64,000 bases of DNA from Morella rubra (GCA_003952965.2 RXIC02000100.1:117112-181111), one strand, 5' to 3'. Counted from the stretch's first letter, positions 9,871 through 23,021 are shown. The notes: a model not told the origin generated them from the sequence alone. Numbers and translations are program-made.

Positions 9871-12695
9871 TTTTTTTTAACTCCCCGTTGGTAAGTATTT
9901 AAAAGTGTCATCCAAGGAAAGAGTTTCGAATTGCCTGGCTAGTTATTATACCTAGTCAGCCCAAGTTACACTCAGCTTACTGGTGGACAAATTTTGCCAA
10001 GCCAAACTGATCACCAGTGCTAATTGTCAAGCTCCAGAGATGCACAACCATGCATGCTTAGAAAACGTCCAAACTGACTAAGCCTGATCAGCTTGGTTCT
10101 CCGGTGAGTTATACTATTTGCAGATATGACCTCCGCATATATACCATTCATTTTCCCGCCCTTTACTGTCAAAAAATACAGATGTTACATCATCTTATTG
10201 TCAAAATCAGCGTACGCGTCTTCGTGCAAGAGCATTATTGTTCTTTAGTGGGGTTTTCAATGACTCACTGTATCAATATTGCAGTTGTTAACAGTAGTAC
10301 TGTGTCTGTACATATATACTCGTACTAACATACTACATTTGTACTAAATACAGCTACTTAATTACATATATAATCCATTTCTTTTTCTATAACGATGTGA
10401 AATTTTCTATACAGACCACACTATGGGTAACCTTGTTGTATAATAAAGTATGAAGCGCATAAGAAATAAATAGCTAGTAGTTTGGGTTGTAGTCTTGAAC
10501 GTAGGCCATTATAGGTTAAACAATGTCACAATCTCTCGTGTTTAGTTCCTCTCCCATCATGCAGCTCACCAATAGACAATAGTACTTTGGTCCACATGCA
10601 GCTCCGACCATCCACATGCCAATACATACATGATGCCTCAACATTAATTGAGATTTTTTTTTTCCTTTCATGCGGCCTGTACTTGAATAGCCTGTGTTAG
10701 TGGCGAAGTTGAGCTTTCCGATCCATGCACACGACCTGATTCTATACCCCATGAGGTTGGACTGAATCGGAGGAATTGAGTCGAACCAGCTGTTTCGAAC
10801 AGACTGGTACTTCAGCAAATAAAAAAAAAAAAAATAGAGGTACAAGTATATACCAGCTTCAAAAGCTGGCCGCCTGCTGGCCCATTGTAGATACTTTTTA
10901 AAGCTTTACTCCGACATATGCATTTGGGGATATTGGTAGTTCTGATCGACGTACCACGTGCTGAGTTCAAAGCCGCCACCACTAACTTTAATGCGAAATC
11001 TCCGATTGTCATGAGTCGACAGCCGCCAAATTTGAGTTGACTTCAGCCAGCTTGAACATGCTAGCCTAGGGGATTTGTACTGCACTCATAATTCTGTAGT
11101 ACTATACCTTTCTTACGTAAACATGCACCTGTAGTATCTTAGAAGATACAGAGCAATGAAGCGATCGAATCAGAAATGTAGGTAGCTACTTAGACTTTGT
11201 ACGATATGATGTAAATGAGACATCTGTAACTATTCGGACTTTGATTGTCATATATGTACGAGACAGTGAAGCGAAACCACATTAATCTTTATATTTTTCT
11301 GCATCAGATAATTCCCGTCTACTGTCATAGTTGCTAATTATTCATGCTTTCACTTCAAAGTAAAATGAAGTTATTACCTTCAATTATGCCATAGCTAAGT
11401 AGGATGAGTGGACAGCCACTTCTTTGGCAATATTCTATTTTTCTCTGTCTTACTCCATGGATTCTCGTGGTAGTGCAAAAATATATTGGCAAGTACTAGC
11501 TTCTCAACCACTTCGCCGTAGCAGTACAGTTTCTCATGAAATTATAATATTTACTGCGAAGTGTCTCCTACTGCTTCTAAAGGGCATGCAGTCTATAGAG
11601 AAGAACGTATGGACAAGACGAAGAGCTACCACTACTGTATATAATATTGTGTTTTTGTAGCACAGTGGATTGCATGCATCAGAAGCCCAAAAAGATGAGC
11701 AAATACATATCCAGAATCAGGGAATCCATGCTTTTTTAGTTGGATATTAATAGGTACTTGACATTAATGTCAGAATGATACATCCAATTATATTTTGCAC
11801 CGAAAGCATGTTATTGAAAGAGCCTGCACATGAGTGATAGGAACGGACCCCAAAAAGATTTCGAATATTCAGAGGCTTATCCCGATCTTCATGCTATCCA
11901 TCTCATATATAGTTGGGTGCCTGGTTGCAATGGTTATGAAGGTCACTGTTCAAAGTCTTCGCCCAATAGAACCCAATTCCATGTGACAAATCTAGACAGA
12001 TTCTCAAAGAGCTAGTTCTGTTGGCGCTGGCTAGTTTCCACGTCCTGATCAATAATCTATGTATTGTTAAATGAGCTGTGCGGTATAGTACTAAGATATT
12101 CTCCTAATATTCTCGTAGCTTAACCGTTGAAGGTGGACACGGAATTATTCTCTATTCCACCTGATCATCGACCATTAATGAAGGACAAACACATGGCGGA
12201 AGAATATCACTCTTTAGATTCACAAAATGGCTCTCACATGGAGGTTTGTAGAATCCCAAATTAATCTGTTATAGAATATCACTCTTTAGAATATGCCCAT
12301 TATGACTGAGATCGAAGTTTCTTTTTTTAGGCTGTAAACTGTGGTCAGACAATAACATGATCCTGAATTTATAGTTACAGGGACTACATGTCGATGCACA
12401 GTGATGTAACACATTAATTATAGGTCAACTTGTTTGCAAATGGACGATGTATAATTCTGCAGCCCACCAATACGCACTGATCATCTCTACATTCCCTTCT
12501 AGCACTGTCTGAGCTTTTCTTCCACTGCGCTAAAGCAACGTGCCTGAGTTACCCCATGGAAATTTCTGCATCTTCTACAATGATTGAGTGAGAGAAACAT
12601 CATGAGACTTTCTCAATCACCTCACCTGTAGTGTCTCCTATTGCCTTGGTTTTCTGTCTCTTTTTCGCTGCAAACTAAAAGCATGAACTGATCAT
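9871..12695. other. Intergenic, nothing recognised
   Basis: Open frames here (for example 10104-10328, 11424-11660, 11830-12015) are short, lack splice partners and show no family features. I found no tRNA-type A/B box pair and no convincing long hairpin. Confidence 0.4.
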
Positions 12696-13066
12696 GACTA
12701 GTAATTTATTCCAGAGTACACCATTAATAACATTCTATATCAAAGCGTAGAAGAGTACACCATTTATAGTAGAATCAAAAGCGAGCTGATGTAAACCTAA
12801 TTAGATCAATTAATAGTCTCAAAAGTAACCTGATTAAGGAACTTTAAATGTAATAATTTTCAAAGACCAATTAGTATCTTTTCTTTTTAATTAACAATTT
12901 TTATTTTAAAAGACGTAGTACTTTGACAACAATGATTCCAACTTTTCAATGATATGTAATAGTCTTCATATTTCAAAACAAATTGAAAAAAATTTACTAG
13001 TCTGTATTATATATATAATATCTTTTCTGCCACATTATTGGACGCTTTTAAACAAGAAACAGTTTT
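12696..13066. repeat. Dispersed 340-bp repeat, copy 1
   Basis: From CATTCTATATCAAAGCGTAG through GCTTTTAAACAAGAA this matches the copy at 50077-50446 (and its mirror at 51855-52224) with few differences. In the 50-kb copy the ends are inverted (AGAAAAGATATTATATATAT... and its complement), which suggests a MITE. In this copy the left end is degraded while the right end keeps TATTATATATATAATATCTT. Confidence 0.75.
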
Positions 13067-16000
13067 AATCGTCACCAATTTGTCAGTGGATCTATTATAA
13101 GGTATAGTGCAAGTGATCAAAGCAAAATATTTTGTATATTATTTTTTAAAAAAAAGATTAAAATGAAATTAGAAATAGAAAGAGGAAATCCACTACTGCC
13201 AAGCACTATCTTAATTAATTTATTTAATACAGAAAAATTTGGTCATGTAATTAATTAACAAGTAAAAATCATCCCAAGTACGCATTGGATCGAAACCACT
13301 AGCAGGATTTGATAGTGCTTCGATCGTCAGAGTACTGACTAAATTTTGGAGATCGACACATATGCATTTCTTAAATGATCGATGCTTTCTTCTTAAAGTT
13401 GGTAGATGTTCTATGACGGAATATCTCAACAAGCCGCGTAGGAACCAACCAGTAGATGGACTCCAAAAAAAGCAAACAGATAATATGAAAAATTATTCAA
13501 ATTAAGAATTGATCTCTTTCTTTTGGTTCAGCCAGTTTGACTCGAATGACAACTTATTCTCCCAACCAATATGATCCACTGCTGCCTTAAAGAGCGCCAT
13601 GACAGATCATGACTTGCTTCACCCTTTTATTGCCCCTATTTGCTCCCATTTAAATTAAGGACCAGTACTATTCCCTCATTGGAGTGGCTTCAGCTTTTTT
13701 CTAATTCTTGAGAAATGATCTACTCGAAAATGTACCCAGAAGCTGTCCTCCTATATTCCATCAGCGATATTGTACGTACCTCAAAGAATTAGAAGGGCTA
13801 AAGCTACTAACTTTCTACTTTGACATGGTTACTATTATATACATAAACCAGATTCGTGATTCAGAAATACCAAACTCTTCGTAGTATATTCGTTCTGCAC
13901 TCGTGAAAGCCATGGATGCCGCCCTTGTTTCAACTTTGGCGGATTTGCGTAGTACTAAAAAGTCTCGAGCATCATGGAAGACCCCTGCAAAGCATTATTC
14001 ATCCTTTCTCTCTCATATGTTCATAAGCTCCTAGTTTAGTGGTCCATGGCTGGCCTAATGTTTTGCCGAAAAGACTAAGGAGTGATACAAGTCAAATCAA
14101 AACCCCACCATGTTCCATCAAAAGAAAGGAAAAAAAAGGCACCTCCATGTGAATTACAGTGGAATAAAAAAACTAGGTGTGAGAGATGTAGCGCGCGCGG
14201 CATGCTTATCACAATCCACGCACTCAAATAAGCACCAAACTGCAGTAAACTTTTGGACAATATTATTGTTATAGTGTAATGGAGATCATTAATTTGCTAT
14301 GGCCCGAGTGATCAAAAAGAAGTGGGGAAACTATTGTGACAAAGAATTCCATTAGCATAATCATATTCTAACTGAAAGTGGGAGAGCACACGAAGTGCTA
14401 TAGGGATCATACCAAGTCTTCATATATAGTTTTGTTGCAGAAAGGGGATGGATGCATAGGTGGCCAAGAAAGTGAGTCCACTCAGAAGCACTTCGTTCAT
14501 GGAGTGGGATATTCTCCAATTACTTAAATCTCGTGGCCCTTCAATCACCCATAGAACAAAAAGAAAGGGACGTTGGACTTGAATTGGAAACATCAAGAGG
14601 CAAAGCAAAATCAATAAAGGTGGATTGTTGGGGTCATCAAATGACCTATTAATAAGTCGCAGCTGTCCATAGGCCATTATAATTAATCTCATTCCTCAGT
14701 TTCCCCCCTTGAAACAAGAGAGAGAAGACACTGTTTCAACCATACTAACTTTGGCAGTGGGCTTTATAAGGCTTTAATATATAGACCTGGCATGCATAGA
14801 TCGAATTGATAATTGTGGGGGCATACGTACACCCAACAAAAGGGCGGCCAAATAGTATAAGGATAACATCATTTCCACAACCAAAATAATTCTCTGTACC
14901 ACCATGGGACATGGACAATATACTAGGTTTTTTCCCACCATGCTATAAGTATTAGCTAGGTTTAATTAGGTCTAAATATAGCTAGGGTAACGTGGCAATA
15001 TGTTGGCTTTCGGATTCAATTTCCGATACGTGTCTCTCATCTATGTATGAAGAGATGGAGCCAAATATAAAGTAAACTTGGCCGTTCGCTTCATTCTAAA
15101 ATGAGGTTTTTTTTTTTCATGTATATTCCACAAATGACTAAACCATTTATAATTAATTTGAAATATTATTTATTTGTGAAACCCAATATGGAAGAACAGA
15201 CTTTCATCATGACCCAATAGACTATGGGTCTTATAGTTGCTAATTCCTTAATACAGGGAGGAAGATGTCGGAGTGGATATGACTGCCTATACTGTTGTTA
15301 GTTGGAAACGATGGAGTGGACGGCTGTGTCATTATCTTTATCCATACATGTTCCAAAATTTTCACGTGGCCATATGATTTTTTAAAAACATTTTTATAAG
15401 GCATAAAGCATGTGTAAACACAACTTTCTAGAAAAAAATTTGAATTTGGAGAAAAAAAATAAATCTAACTGTTTAAGGTTGATTACGTCGTTTAACGAGA
15501 ATGAATCACCACTAAACAAAATTAACCTAAACAAAGTTAATTTAAAAAGATAAAAATTTATTTTATTAAATTTTAACCGATACTTATAAAAACTCACGGA
15601 GTAACCCTTTGAACTGAATCTTCTCCCGTAATCGGCCAACTTGACATCCAAACATAAACAAGTTTCGCTGATTGTGAAAGCAAAAGATGGGAGTTCCCGT
15701 ACGTAGCCCCCATGAGTAGCCGAAACGTTTGAAAGGTTTGGGCTGGACTGAAGTCCACAGGACCGCATGCCCACCCAAGCCGAAGAAAAACTGGAAAAAG
15801 CGAGCAAAGTTCAGGGAAGATCTACTGACTGCTCACAAGTCACGACTTGCTGCTTTTCAAGCTGAATAAAACAAAAGAGCGTGAGAGGATAAGCATTTGC
15901 AAAATACCTGTCCACTAACCAACAATACAAATCTAATCAATTGATTAGCTGATTATGCAGTCTCGAGCACTTTCAACGACATAGTTTTAATGCTCACAAA

Positions 16001-16719
16001 AAAAAAAAAAATCTAAAATTAAAGATTCAATGGGACATGAAAAGATACGACAAAACAGGTAATGGAATTTGCTTTTCTCCAATATGCACCATCGGCAAAT
16101 CTCTGCCATCCAAGAAACCACTTCTCATGAAAGTAGCTTCTAGTTTGACTTGGAAGGGATATGAACCTTCAAGCTCACAAGTTTTGACTTTTAGATTATT
16201 TGAAATCAATGCAAACGAAGGTACAAACTTATGAATCATTATGCCTTACGACGAGAACAAAGCAAGTGCCAGTCTAAAGAGATACAAGATCTACTAGATC
16301 AGACACATACTAGATGGGGTCAGTTACATTATATGCGACCTCCTTGAGTAAGGTAGAATCTGAATCTTGGAGCAAATGTGTAATTCTTCGAGACCTCGGT
16401 CGAAACATCTCTGCTCGGTAACAGAAATGATTGATTCTACAGAAGGTTTCATGAATTGAACCACCACCAATACAAAAATAGAACAGAAAAAAAAAAAAAA
16501 TCTGCAACCAGTTCTGCAACAGGTAACCAAATTTGATGGCTGGATGATTGTCTGCCTGACATGACATCCAAGATGTACATGGTTCCAAGTCGGGAATGGG
16601 ATCATGCTCGTCATATAGCATAAAAGTCAAAACTCAGAAGTATAACGCGGATGGCCATTATTTGTCCATGTGTAGCCCTGAGAAAATCCCTCCTAAGCAG
16701 CAACTGCAACCTTTTCTGG
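13067..16719. other. Intergenic, plus the probable 3' UTR of the L21 gene at its right end
   Basis: No protein-coding gene is supported. Frames such as 15394-15807 and 16310-16630 are low-complexity in parts and have no recognisable domains. The last few hundred bases before 16720 probably belong to the 3' untranslated region of the minus-strand L21 gene. Confidence 0.4.
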
Positions 16720-19662
16720 CTACTTCTTAGCAGCTTTTGAAGGCTTCTCAGGGACTATACTTTCAGGTTTCTCAATTCCTTGAATATCAGTTATCCTTAA
16801 TTTAGTCAACTCCTGGAACAGAGAAGCATAGGCCAAGATAAATTATCCCCATGATGTATCACAACAGAATTGCTTCTATAATTGATCTGAGAAATAGCTG
16901 ACGATGTCCTTTGGTGCAGCGATAATTCTTCCTTCTCTTTTTCTTAAATGTAATCACCTTTGCATCTAATGCCTGCTAGAAAGAGATTTATGATTTTGGT
17001 GCCAGATATGAAAAAGAGAAAGTAGAGCTTCTACATTAACACGGAGGAAATATTCTTCATAGAATTCTATATAAAACTTTGTATTGGCACAGTGATATAA
17101 AGCTGGCTACAGAAGGATATCTGTATATATTTTATCTCTACCCTGCATTTTAGAAATTCTCAACTTTCATTAACACCTTAAAGTGGCTTTTTTAAAGGTT
17201 TTACTGGGCAAATTCAGACCATCTCAACTAGCACAACCTCCATCTGTCACTAGATTGCTTGTATTAGGCCTTTTGGTTTATAATACAGAAGATTGCTAGC
17301 TTACAGAACTGCTCTCTCCGAAAAAAGAATAATTTCATTCTGTTTCATGTTTTTCCCCTGATACAAAAGTTGGAATCATAAACAGCACGTAATATAATAT
17401 AATCATTGGTTTCTATGGAGCTTTATAAAATATAGATTCACCATAGCTACTATTTCCTTCTATTTGTATACAGATTGTTTAGATGGAAGGTTCTTCCTGA
17501 TCATCTTTTCCGAACTTTTGAAAGAGATATCTTTCTTTGAGACTCGAATGTAATTAGTATGTCTCTTCCGAAATAAGGAACTCATCATCATTTGAATTTC
17601 TTTCTTTGTCAGGAATTATTTTCTTCAAAAGAAGGTTTCCATGAAACAAACATGACAGAATAATTACATCCATTGGAGGACACATAAAAAAGAGTGAGAG
17701 AGTAAAGTGTCGCACTCACATGCTCTTCAACAACTGCATGAACAGCTGCCTCAGGCACAATGGGCCTGCCAGTAATAGTCTGACTACTGGAGCCAAGCAA
17801 GAGAACCTTGTTCAAAATTAACTGCAACACAAAAAGACACGGTAACATCAATACACTAACCTATAATTGACAGAAGAGGCCGTAAGTTAATCAATTTCGG
17901 TCCGGTAACAAGAAAAACACGCATTTCGCCGCATAAACCCAGCAATGTCACCAAGACATATAAGCTCAATTGCATGGCTTCCATTTTGCCGCATATACCA
18001 ATAGTGCAAGTCTTCACAAACATAAACCAATACATGAAGAAGATGCAAATAAAAAAACACATACCACGTCAGAATACAAATACTCTGTTTTCAGTGCCTG
18101 TAAAAAGCTCATCTTCCAGGCATCTCATATTCGCAGAAACTAGTACTAACTTCAGCCACTAACTTAAATCTTAATGAACAAAGTAACCGTCGGCTGCTCA
18201 ACATCCAAAATTACTAGGCATGAAAGGTCTTCAACTTGTTTTCTGGATCTTCTCATCCATCCCTTCCTCTTTGAAAATAAATCAAGACTTAAAACTACAA
18301 GTTATTTCCAGTCATTGAATATAATTTATTTCTTGTTCTTTATTATGAGCAACAGAACACTGCCGATGAGAAGAAGATAAAGCTACCCAAAGGGTAGATA
18401 TCCTGCTGTGGCCAAAGGAGAGCACAAACGCATAGGAAGACAGATGCACCAATGTGCCGTGAAGCTCATACTCTGGGGCACTTTTTTTATGGCGATAATT
18501 CTGCTCCACAAATGCTAGGCCCACTATTGAGAAGACATCAACACTCTATCCCAATATGCTGAAATGCCCAATAGGCCAAAAACCATCATGATTGCTTCCT
18601 CTTGCATTGCCCCCACTTTGAAATAAAAGCAGGTCAGAATTCCTACTCTTCTTCGAATCCCGCCAAAGACCGGTATCACACCAGGTACCCCCCCCCAAAA
18701 AAAAAAACCCCCACATTTCTGGTGCCATGAAGACAAGGCCACAGACATGAACTGAACTGCTCGTGTGAGACTATCACACAACAGGCTGACCAAGCCTAAT
18801 GACATCCTATGGCGGCAACTCCAGTTGCATGGTAATAATCTTTGAAACTAGAGCATGCTTCGCACAAAATAGCACTATGGAGCATTCGTTCCGAAAGCGG
18901 CATCAACATGAGATACCCTCCAAACCCAATATTCTTTGCATAAATAGAAACGATATATTCGTGCCTAACAATCAGCAATGCATCAGTAAGAACACATTTA
19001 GATACGCGAACCAGCCAAATGCAACAGCAACCCACCTTTTCATTTACATCGCAGAATTTCAGTCTCTCCGTGAAAATGCATTCCCATTGCTCACCTTGAA
19101 CTGGTGCGACCCAATCTGCACATACCACAGTAAATTCAGAACTCCACAAACATAGAATCAAAAACTTGACAACAGAAAAGTGACAATCTTAATGGCGAAA
19201 ATGAACCTGAACCACAGCGAAAACCGACTCATATGGCTTGAAAACTCGATCGAAGCGCTCGAGCGGGCCCACCACCTTGTACCCAATGGCCGCTACCTCC
19301 GCCTCTCTCTCCTCCGGCGTGTACTCTGTCCTCAAGTTCGATGCCGAAACAGGCCCAACGTTCTCATCCTCGATACTCTCTCCCATTTCAGCATCATCGT
19401 CATCGTCGTCATCGTCTACATCTTCGATGTCATCTTCGGGAAATTCGTCTTTACCCCTGTTGGACGACAAATGGCGAGGATGGGACCAGTGGGAGCACTG
19501 AGTGGCACCAAGAGTGGTGAAATGATGGACGAATTTGGAGGCTAGGGGTTCGAGGGATTGGCTGGGGAGAGTAGGGGTTGGAATGGAAGGGAGAGTGGTG
19601 TTTGGGGAGAAGATGGCAGACGCGTGGAGGGTCAAAGCGTGAAGCCACCGCCTGTTCGCCAT
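16720..19662 (-). CDS. RPL21M: Mitochondrial 50S ribosomal protein L21 (NFD1/RPL21M-like), five exons, with a one-base frameshift
   Basis: This encodes bacterial-type bL21 of the mitochondrial ribosome; loss of the Arabidopsis homologue blocks nuclear fusion in gametophytes (NFD1). Exons on the minus strand: 19662..19207, 19115..19036, 17821..17720, 16972..16898, 16812..16720. The N-terminus (MANRRWLHALTLHASAIF) is Ser/Arg-rich and presequence-like, followed by a poly-Asp stretch and then FAVVQ|IGSHQFKVSNG, ECIFTERLKFCDVNEK, LILNKVLLLGSSSQTITGRP, the basic KKKRRKNYRCTKGHRQ and ELTKLRITDIQGIEKPE, all L21 signatures. Exon 2 is 80 rather than 81 nt: one G is missing in the GGG run around 19083-19086, so IGSHQFKVSNG and ECIFTERL lie in different frames. 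Intron 4 begins CAG|CTATTT, not GT or GC. Whether these are real or base-call errors is unresolved. With one base restored the CDS would be 268 codons, close to family length. Confidence 0.88.
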
Positions 19663-19885
19663 GTCTGCCCGTTGAACTCAGCTCTAAAATCCGACCGGGC
19701 TAGGGTTTTAGTCTGAGGGTTTTGAGAGGTGTACCAGTTTCCGTGGCTTCTGACTCCGACAAACGGATCTCAGCTGAAACCCATCGAAGTCCAGGCCCAA
19801 ATTAATAATGACAGCCTCTGTTTCCTCTCGTGTCTCTGTCCAGTTTCTTTTGCCATTGATGCCTCGTGGCTGTACATTCTTGTAT

Positions 19886-20498
19886 GGGAAAATTATATTG
19901 AGCTCACTAGATTTTAACTCAATATCAAAATTCTTATTGGGTTTTAAAAAAAATTTCTAAGTCCACTGAGTTTCTCATTTTAGTATAAAAACTAACTCAA
20001 GTTAACTCCGTTACAGAAGATAACGGAGCCCAATCCACTTAAATTAAATAGCAGAGGCTAAAATTAATCACTCGCTGCCACGTGTTTAAAATTCGTTGTC
20101 TGCTCTATTCGGTCTCTCGTTTGCCACGTCGTATGCCATGTGTTATAAAAACTAACTCTGACATGGCATGTGTCGTGACAAACAGGAAACCCAATAAGCA
20201 AACAAAGAATTTTAAACATGTGGTAGCCAGTGATTGGTTTTAGTCCTAATATTTAGCTGTGGCAGATGAGAGACAGGATGGAGCAGACAAGAATTTTAAA
20301 CACATGGCAGACAACGATAGGTTTTAGCTCCAACATTTAGCTTAAGTAGACTACGCTCCATTATCTCTAGTAACAATATTGGCTTGAGTTAGTTTTCATA
20401 CCAAAATAAAAAATACAGTGGACTTTCAGATTTTTTTAAAAACCTAGTGAGGCTTTTGATATAAGGCTAAAACTCAGTGAGGTCGGTGCAATTTTCCC
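19886..20498. mobile_element. Mutator-like long-TIR element (MULE/MITE type)
   Basis: The left end GGGAAAATTATATTGAGCTC and the right end (reverse complement GGGAAAATTGCACCGACCTC) begin long inverted repeats. These continue inward through AACTAACTCAAGTTAACTCC and its mirror over about 180 bp. Flanks TTCTTGTAT and TTCTTATAT form an 8/9 match, the 9-bp TSD size of Mutator elements, although the right flank is shared with the copy at 23 kb, so this is tentative. The element starts about 220 bp upstream of the L21 start codon, within its likely promoter region. No transposase is encoded. Confidence 0.7.
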
Positions 20499-20514
20499 TT
20501 CTTATATATTCAAA

Positions 20515-22380
20515 CTCTATTCACACTGTGCACAAGTTCTTATAAGTATCTATTATGATTTAAATAAACATATTCAACATTTCAAAGTTGGACATCTCAT
20601 TTAACTAGAATGAATCATTATTAAGCCAAGTCAACTTTATCTCATTTCATTAAATGTGACATGACCAAATTCTAACCATTGGATTTGTTTTTATTAAATC
20701 CTCCTTAGACGTGTCATTCTGATTTCCATGAGGGATTCGAGCATGGTAGATAGCAACATGTTTTCTTTGAAAAAATTTCTCGGTATTTAGGAAGGTAACA
20801 ATATATTTGTATTTAGTTATAAGGATAGCACTCAGACAGAATATTCCTAAATTCATAAATGTTACTTTGTCACACTTAAAAGTTTGTGTCTTAAAATATT
20901 AAAATTATAAAACAAAATTAAAAAGTTTCAAAGTCTCAAAATAAAGTAGTATTTTATTTGTTAAAAAAAGGTTTTTATCCTTTTTATAGAATTATATAAA
21001 AAAAAAAAACAAGTTGAATCATGAACACAAAACTCTCTAACCACATAACTTGGTATTTTATGTTTATTATCTACCAAATACACCATCCAAAAGCGATTTC
21101 ATAATTAAACTTTAATGAAAATTTGTAGATAAAATATCTGTAATTATTAAAGTAGGAAAATAAACAACAAAATCACCCAAAAAAACATATGCTTTTTCTG
21201 GGACTGCGGTTATCTGGTTGTTATCGCTTCTTCTTTATTTTGCAAGTCATTCGGATTGGTCTAAGGGGATGTTCGTTTTCTAAAAATTGTAAGATTTTTA
21301 GGATTTTGATAGAATTGTAAATATAGATTGAAGTTTTATAAGTTTTTGTGTAAAGGTTGGTAAAAAGTTTTAAAGATAATTTTTAATTTTTATTGGAGTT
21401 TATAAAAAGGTGTAGGGAGAGATGATTTGATGTAAATGTTTAATAAAAAAATATTAGAGTTAGGTAAAAAAGTATAGAGAGAGAAGATTTGTTATAATTT
21501 TTTTTTAAAAGTTATTGAAGTTTGTGTGAAAAGTTGTTGAAGATTGTGTAAAATGTATTGGTGTTTGTGAATTTTTGAGATCAAATTTTATTGAATACAT
21601 TTGTGCGTGCGGTCTTCACGCTTTAGGCCATAGGCCAAAAAAATGCTGCTATAGGTTTTAGAAGCGTTTTTTTAGCGACCGCCATTATATGTTCGGGATA
21701 GGTTTTAGCAGCGATTTTCACGACCGCTGGTGAAAATCTTGACCTATAGCTGCGGTTGCTTAGCCGCAGTCACAACCGCCTAAAGACCTAAACCACTTTT
21801 TTGAATTTTTTAGTAGCGTTTCCCTAAAACGTTGTTATAGGTCTTTAGCAGCGTTTTAGAAAGCGTTGCTATAGACCCAACATTTTTTTATTTTTTAATA
21901 ACGTTTCCCTAAAACGTTGCTACAGGTCTTTTGCAGCGTTTTAGAAAACGCACTGACCTAGCATTTTTTTTTAATTTTTTAGCAACATTTTAGGCAAGTC
22001 TTTAGCAACGTTTTAGAAAATGCGGCTATAGACCCAACATTTTTTTTTAAGAAAAACGTTGCAACGGCTATATTTATAAAAACACCTGTATTTTTAATTT
22101 GTAATACAAATTTATTTTAATAACCATAATTCATTTATGTAAAAACCTAAGAACAAGGATAATAAAGCAAATATAATTCATCATTGATTAAATAACCAAG
22201 TCTTACAAGTTTTACAACACAAGAGTCTATACAAGTTTCTAACATAAAATAAAAATAACTTTAATTCTAGCATTAGCAAAAGTAGGTTCAGTACACCATC
22301 TTCACCAAATGTAACTCTGCCATTGAAAAAAAGAAACAGGATAAGAAAAAATGAACAATATGCCAATAGCTTGTGCTAAG
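20515..22380 (+). repeat. Composite dispersed repeat R1, copy 1
   Basis: Begins near TATGATTTAAATAAACATAT and includes GAGGGATTCGAGCATGGTAG. It matches the copies at 31757-32395, 32878-34020, 47536-49350 and, inverted, 52940-54770. Only the 47-kb copy and its mirror are collinear over the full length. Short open frames inside (for example 20650-20856 and 22181-22366) recur in the other copies as repeat sequence and are not genes. Confidence 0.8.
21640..22080 (+). repeat. Subterminal-type repeat array (CACTA-like) inside R1
   Basis: Many short units of the type CGTTTTAGAAAACGTTGCTA appear in both orientations, with phrases such as GCTATAGGTTTTAGAAGCG. Arrays like this are characteristic of plant CACTA/EnSpm subterminal regions. 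No CACTA-type terminus was seen, so the assignment rests on the array alone. The same array is at 48610-49030 and, inverted, 53285-53700. Confidence 0.55.
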
Positions 22381-22690
22381 GTGATTGCTCTTCTATTGTA
22401 ACGGTTAACAATCAATGACCCTACACATCCCAACTCAGGAAAGGGAAAAGATTAGATTATAAGGAGCCAAATTTTAAGTTTTTATAAGTAAGGGTGAGTA
22501 TCGAAACGGATGGAACCGGAATCCGGTTCGATTCTGGTACCCATCGGAACCAATATTTTCATTCTAAATTTTTTGAAATGAACAAAAATTATCGAAAACG
22601 AAATCCAAAAGTTTCAGTTCCATTAATGGGCCTAATTGCCCAAATTTTGCTTTGGCCCAAAATACTTTAAGCCAAATAATGGGCTTCCTG
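22381..22690 (+). repeat. R2 end plus hAT-like left-end fragment
   Basis: GGTTAACAATCAATGACC (the R2 3' part) is followed by AAGGGTGAGTATCGAAACGG and GGAACCGGAATCCGGTTCG, resembling the left end of the GGTGAGTAC-type hAT elements at 45 kb. No matching right end is found, so it is a fragment. Confidence 0.5.
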
Positions 22691-22744
22691 TTATGATTTA
22701 AATAAACAAATCCAACATTTCAAAGCTACATATCTCATTTAATT

Positions 22745-23021
22745 GGCAGCTAGTGATTGGTTTTAGCCCTAACATTTATCTATGGCAGACGAGAGACAGG
22801 ATGGAGCAGACAAGGAATTTTAAACACGTGGCAGACAACGATTGGTTTTAGCCCTGACTTTAGCTTAAGTAGACTACGCTCCATTATCTCCAGTAATAGC
22901 ATTGGCTTGAGTTAGTTTTCATACCAAAATAAAAAACACAGTGGACTCTCGGATTTTTTTAAAAACCTAGTGAGGCTTTTGATATAGGGCTAAAACTCAG
23001 TGAGGTCGGTGTAATTTTCCC
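22745..23021 (+). mobile_element. Right half of a Mutator-like element (same family as 19886-20498)
   Basis: From GGCAGCTAGTGATTGGTTTT to GGTGTAATTTTCCC this matches the right half of the element at 19.9 kb, including the terminal inverted repeat. The left half is missing and replaced by R1/R2 sequence. It is the reference copy for interpreting the palindrome centre at 51 kb. Confidence 0.75.

Noticed and set aside
15394..15807. Protein-coding gene between PHO2 and L21
   Set aside because: The 137-codon frame has no splice partners, no recognisable domain and a T-rich low-complexity second half.
18689..18712. Adjacent homopolymers (C then A then C) in L21 intron 2
   Set aside because: A low-complexity tract within an intron; no structural or regulatory meaning could be supported.
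19189..19545. Plus-strand frames 19180-19545 and 19238-19501
   Set aside because: They are antisense shadows of L21 exon 1; their Ser-rich runs come from the poly-Asp codons.
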